Shown piece by piece: positions 31,559-34,301 of a DNA stretch of 34,301 bases. The notes below the pieces were generated by a model that was given only the letters and a program-made list of their open reading frames with translations, did not search any database and was not told the DNA's origin. The translations under genes and the position numbers were made by a program. The stretch comes from Peptococcaceae bacterium. Its GTDB lineage: Bacteria > Bacillota > Desulfitobacteriia > Desulfitobacteriales > Syntrophobotulaceae. The stretch is taken from positions 1 to 34,301 of the forward strand of contig WRII01000029.1 of the NCBI GenBank assembly GCA_009782825.1, in the 5' to 3' direction. Position 1 is the first letter of the stretch; each line of letters starts with the position of its first letter.

Positions 31559-32896
31559 GTGAATAAAACTGGTAGAATCAGGATTGCCGCAATCGCTCTT
31601 ATGGCAAGTGCTTTCTTCTCTCTCAGTTTGTTCCTTATACCGATATGTTATTCCACAACAAACGGTCCTCATGTGCAATTCCCTGAGATTTCTGGTCTGG
31701 ACGCTGATCAAGATCATATGGTTGATAACAGGCAGCTTCCTGATGAGGATCAGAGCGCCGCTGATCTCAATGAAGATCAGTTAGCGAATACTGATGATCA
31801 ATATGCCGGGGAGCAGATCTCGACAGATCCTAATCAATTCATGGGACAAGATCAGTCGGGGAACTTTTATCTGGCACAAGATCAGCAGAATAGACTTCAT
31901 TTGCTTCCTGGGGGACAATCCATCGGGATCTCATTGCAAACTCAAGGGGTTTTGGTGGTTGGGTACGCGCCCATTCTGAACGAAAAGAATGAAATCTGTT
32001 TTCCGGCGAAAGAAGTTGGAATCAACCTGGGTGACGTCATTTTATCCATTAATGGCGTGGAGGCTGTTAATGATATCCAGGTGGCGGAGCAGATAGATTC
32101 TTTATGTCAGAATCAGCAGGATATTTCCTTGGAAGTGAAGCAGGGAGACAAAATTAGTATCAAAAGTATTAAACCGATTTATTGCAAAGAGACCAATAGA
32201 TATCGTGTGGGATTGTATATTCGGGATGAGGCAGCAGGCGTGGGAACTCTTACTTTCATGGAACCGCAGACACAGATTTTTGGCGCATTAGGCCATGTCA
32301 TTACTGACGTGGACACGCATAAAGCCATCGACTTAGAGAATGGCAAGGTGGTTGAATCTTCCATTCACTCTATTCAAAAGAGTCAGAAGGGTCAGCCTGG
32401 CGAAAAAATTGGTTCTTTTCAAATGGATTCTCCATTTCACGGCGCCATTCTCAAGAATAGCACCAGTGGTATTTTCGGGAATTACCAGCACCCTTTAGCG
32501 AATAGTTATTTTCCACAGCCTATTCCTATAGGGTACCTGTCTGAGGTCAAAAAAGGCCCGGCTAAAATCTACACTGTTCTTCAAGGAAACACGATTGGAG
32601 AATTTGAGGTTCAAATCGAAAAGATCATGTCTAACACAGGGAATCGAAATTTTGTTATCAGAATTACAGATCCTGTTTTACTTGAGGTGACAGGCGGAAT
32701 TGTTCAGGGAATGAGCGGAAGTCCTATCATTCAGGATGGAAAACTCATTGGAGCCGTGACCCATGTTTTTGTCAATGATGCTGCCCGAGGCTATGGCATA
32801 AGCATTGAGAATATGATCAAAGAATCAGGGATTTCGTCGAAAGAGAAAGCTGCAACCGCCCTTCGGGGCGGTTTTTTTTCGACACAGGGAGAATGA
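31559..32896 (+). CDS. spoIVB: SpoIVB serine peptidase (stage IV sporulation)
   Basis: A 445-aa S55 peptidase that signals from forespore to mother cell by triggering pro-sigma-K processing. The N-terminal helix (about 8-30) targets the membrane. A PDZ domain (about 128-200) shows VGINLGDVILSINGVEAVND. The peptidase domain has IFGALGHVITDVDT with catalytic His and GMSGSP with catalytic Ser (386 or 388), then GAVTHVF. Between membrane helix and PDZ is a long Asp/Gln-rich segment (about 48-112), unusual for the family. GTG start with GGAGGG upstream. The last 18 codons overlie an intrinsic terminator. spo0A follows after about 150 bp, the conserved order. recN, often upstream, is not present here. 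Confidence 0.94.
   Translation: MNKTGRIRIAAIALMASAFFSLSLFLIPICYSTTNGPHVQFPEISGLDADQDHMVDNRQLPDEDQSAADLNEDQLANTDDQYAGEQISTDPNQFMGQDQSGNFYLAQDQQNRLHLLPGGQSIGISLQTQGVLVVGYAPILNEKNEICFPAKEVGINLGDVILSINGVEAVNDIQVAEQIDSLCQNQQDISLEVKQGDKISIKSIKPIYCKETNRYRVGLYIRDEAAGVGTLTFMEPQTQIFGALGHVITDVDTHKAIDLENGKVVESSIHSIQKSQKGQPGEKIGSFQMDSPFHGAILKNSTSGIFGNYQHPLANSYFPQPIPIGYLSEVKKGPAKIYTVLQGNTIGEFEVQIEKIMSNTGNRNFVIRITDPVLLEVTGGIVQGMSGSPIIQDGKLIGAVTHVFVNDAARGYGISIENMIKESGISSKEKAATALRGGFFSTQGE
32854..32879 (+). terminator. Intrinsic terminator with UUCG loop inside the spoIVB 3' coding end
   Basis: Arms AACCGCCC (32854-32861) and GGGCGGTT (32866-32873) are exact complements around a TTCG tetraloop and are followed by T-run to 32879 (eight Ts in all from 32872). 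The spoIVB stop codon is at 32894-32896, so the terminator lies fully within the reading frame, 15 nt before the stop. Confidence 0.88.
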
Positions 32897-33044
32897 AGGC
32901 GACAATAAATGGGAAATCAAATACGCCATGATAAAAATTTTGGAAGGACTCGCTAAACCCTTGTCGAAGTTTATGGAGTGTAAGTCAATTCACATAAAAT
33001 TATGAAAAGAACCAAAATGAATAATAAAGTTTAAAAGGGGATTA
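32897..33044. other. Leader region of spo0A
   Basis: About 150 bp, AT-rich on the right, upstream of spo0A. In Bacillus this gap holds a vegetative and a sigma-H promoter; here a weak TTCACA/TAAAATTATG-like stretch near 32989-33004 is possible, without a clear match. The terminator inside spoIVB insulates the gene from read-through. Confidence 0.4.
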
Positions 33045-34184
33045 ATGGTTATGGATCAAGCAATAAGGATCGTCATGGCGGATGATAATCGGGATTTTGT
33101 AGAAATTCTGAAGCAGTTTTTTTCCGCCCAGAAGGATATGGAAGTGGTGGGGGCGGCTTATAATGGCGCCGAAGCCATAGATATTCTTCGCTCCAGGCCT
33201 TGTGATGTTGTCATTCTCGACATGATTATGCCCAATGTTGATGGGTTGGGCGTTATTGAGGCTATGCAGCATGTTGAGGATAAGCCTAAGTTTATTATTT
33301 TGTCTTCTTTTGGGCATGAAACTGTGACGAAAAAAGCGATTGGATTGGGGGTTTCCTATTTTCTGATGAAACCTTTTGACTTGGACGTGCTTGGGAAAAG
33401 GATTCGCCAGATTTTTGAGGACAAGAAGATACAGGAGCGTGGCGCCAGATCTGCCGGAGAGTATAAGATTTCTGAAAATTATGGACTTTCCGGGAATTCC
33501 GGTTTGGTCAGGGAGGCCGAGAGCCCGCATTTTTCGGGAAATAAATTTCCGGCAGAAAGTTCGCTTTCAGCAGGAAGTGCGCATGCGGCGGGAAGTGCGC
33601 ATGCGGCAGGAAGTTCGCATGCGGGGGGAAGTTCGCATGCGGGGGGAAGCGCGCATTCAACAGAGTGCTCACATGTTCCCACTCTATCTGATCTTTCGGG
33701 CAATTCGGGTCTTTATGTATCCTCGGAGCAGGGGGGTCTTCAGAACGGGAACACACCGAAAAAATATAACAGGCAGGAATGGGTTTTGCGCATTACTCAG
33801 GTCATCCAACATATGGGGGTTCCGGCGCATGTCAAGGGATATCAGTACTTACGGGATGCCATTATGGCGGTTATTGACGATGGAGAGCTCATTGGCAGGG
33901 TGACGCGGGAACTCTATCCGAAGATTGCCGAGATGCATAATACGTCTGCGACCCGTGTGGAGAGGGCTATCCGTCATTCTATTGAGCTGGCGTGGGATCG
34001 AGGAAATATTGAGTATGTGGATCGTGTTTTTGGATATACCATCAATGGTGACCGGGGCAAACCTACCAATTCTGAATTTATTGCTTTAGTCGCAGATAGG
34101 CTGAAAATGTGTGAGGTTCATGGGAATGCGGATTTTAGGATGGATATGCTGCTGTGGGATGAGCCTCTTGCCCAGGATAAGTAA
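33045..34184 (+). CDS. spo0A: Spo0A sporulation master regulator with expanded linker
   Basis: A 379-aa response regulator, clearly longer than the usual 260-270 residues. The receiver domain (1-125) has acidic D13/D14, phosphoacceptor Asp59 in VVILDMIMPNVDG and Lys in FLMKPFDLD. The C-terminal sigma/0A-box-binding domain (about 245-370) shows ITQVIQHMGVPAHVKGYQYL, TRELYPKIAEMHNTSATRVE, AIRHSIELAWDRG and the terminal FGYTINGDRGKPTNSEFIA. The extra length is a Ser/Gly/Ala/His-rich linker (about 130-240) containing hexapeptide repeats. Start: ATG 33045 or 33051; AAAGGGG sits 4 and 10 nt upstream respectively, so 33051 (shorter by two residues) may be the real one. Both functional domains look intact. 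Confidence 0.95.
   Translation: MVMDQAIRIVMADDNRDFVEILKQFFSAQKDMEVVGAAYNGAEAIDILRSRPCDVVILDMIMPNVDGLGVIEAMQHVEDKPKFIILSSFGHETVTKKAIGLGVSYFLMKPFDLDVLGKRIRQIFEDKKIQERGARSAGEYKISENYGLSGNSGLVREAESPHFSGNKFPAESSLSAGSAHAAGSAHAAGSSHAGGSSHAGGSAHSTECSHVPTLSDLSGNSGLYVSSEQGGLQNGNTPKKYNRQEWVLRITQVIQHMGVPAHVKGYQYLRDAIMAVIDDGELIGRVTRELYPKIAEMHNTSATRVERAIRHSIELAWDRGNIEYVDRVFGYTINGDRGKPTNSEFIALVADRLKMCEVHGNADFRMDMLLWDEPLAQDK
33570..33656 (+). repeat. 18-bp in-frame tandem repeat in the spo0A linker
   Basis: Units 33585-33602, 33603-33620, 33621-33638 and 33639-33656, preceded by a partial unit 33570-33584, encode A-A/G-G-S-A/S-H hexapeptides. Copies differ mostly at synonymous or Ala/Gly/Ser positions. The DNA is GC-rich with repeated CGCATGCG palindromes. 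Confidence 0.9.
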
Positions 34185-34230
34185 GGGGCTGGCGGGAAAA
34201 AAAATTAACTTTTTTTTTCGCCCGGCCCCC
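34185..34230 (+). terminator. Hairpin after spo0A with T/A-run in the stem
   Basis: GGGGCTGGCGGGAAAAAAAA (34185-34204) can pair imperfectly with TTTTTTTTCGCCCGGCCCC around a TTAAC loop. The A/T run lies inside the stem, so the left arm's A-run and right arm's T-run extend it. It is likely the spo0A transcription end, although no separate T-tail follows. Confidence 0.6.
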
Positions 34231-34264
34231 AGTCACTAAATAAAAGGGGAGGGGGTATGATGAT

Positions 34265-34301
34265 ATGGTCATGATCCGGGGGGATATAGGGGATCTGAAA
34301 A
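34265..34301 (+). CDS. Start of a further gene (partial)
   Basis: ATG at 34265 follows GGGGAGGGGG by 9 nt and opens a frame M-V-M-I-R-G-D-I-G-D-L-K running off the window. An earlier ATG pair at 34257 and 34260 reads into a stop within a few codons. Too short to identify; expression after spo0A is plausible. Confidence 0.4.
   Translation, partial: MVMIRGDIGDLK

Noticed and set aside
34185-34230. Hairpin after spo0A as a phage or IS end
   Set aside because: No matching inverted copy or target duplication nearby; a transcription terminator is simpler.

Overview
The window reads as a chromosomal segment of an endospore-forming member of the Clostridia (Bacillota). The main evidence is an adjacent spoIVB-spo0A pair at the right end, strong AGGAGG-type ribosome binding sites before most genes, and typical Firmicute neighbourhoods: glmU-prs-pth, an Asp23-family gene followed by fakA, and a GT4 glycosyltransferase followed by an MprF-type membrane protein. 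Genus or species cannot be told from the sequence alone; a Peptococcaceae-like or related anaerobe is a guess. Base composition is intermediate.

Layout. (1) 1-4.6 kb is an accessory, debris-rich stretch. It holds a partial rlmA-type rRNA methyltransferase gene on the minus strand, two transposase remnants (ISNCY-like and IS1634-like), an XRE-type regulator with a duplicated C-terminal module, a perfect 19-bp hairpin, GATC-rich short repeats and an intact PD-(D/E)XK (Rpn/PDDEXK_2-type) gene. (2) 4.6-8.5 kb is core metabolism: glmU and prs in an operon, a convergent PRC-barrel gene, and pth. (3) 8.5-12.7 kb holds an OmpR-type response regulator and histidine kinase, then purC and purB overlapping by 8 nt. 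(4) 13.1-19.0 kb is a compact export island: a 37-aa ORF coupled to an ECF sigma factor, a short HlyD-like membrane protein, an NHLP-type ABC transporter with a C39 peptidase domain, and a second NHLP-type ABC transporter. No modification enzyme and no clear double-glycine precursor is visible. (5) 19.1-26.3 kb holds a galE-like epimerase, a GT4 glycosyltransferase, an MprF/YbhN-like flippase-fold protein, an Asp23 protein, fakA and a CrtI-like FAD oxidoreductase. (6) 26.3-30.0 kb is minus-strand: secreted M14 carboxypeptidase, uppP, a DUF3052-like protein, an AhpD/CMD-like protein and a broken AAA/DUF4143 gene. (7) 30.1-34.3 kb holds a Uma2-family gene, a DUF6483-like gene, a 165-bp MITE-like element, spoIVB, spo0A and the start of a further gene.

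Working together: glmU, uppP and galE with the glycosyltransferase serve envelope precursor and glycolipid synthesis; prs, purC and purB serve purine supply; spoIVB and spo0A serve sporulation. The 13-19 kb island is the most system-like unit and looks like a sigma-factor-controlled peptide maturation and export system with an unidentified substrate.

The most striking cross-cutting feature is local tandem duplication. In-frame minisatellites expand linkers or tails in several genes (RlmA, the Rpn-type protein, the MprF-like protein, FakA, Spo0A), and duplicated motifs occur in intergenic or initiation regions (upstream of pth, at the RR/HK junction, before the DUF3052-like gene). Spo0A carries a long Ser/Gly/Ala/His-rich linker and spoIVB carries a perfect intrinsic terminator inside its own coding sequence. 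No tRNA, rRNA or CRISPR array was seen.
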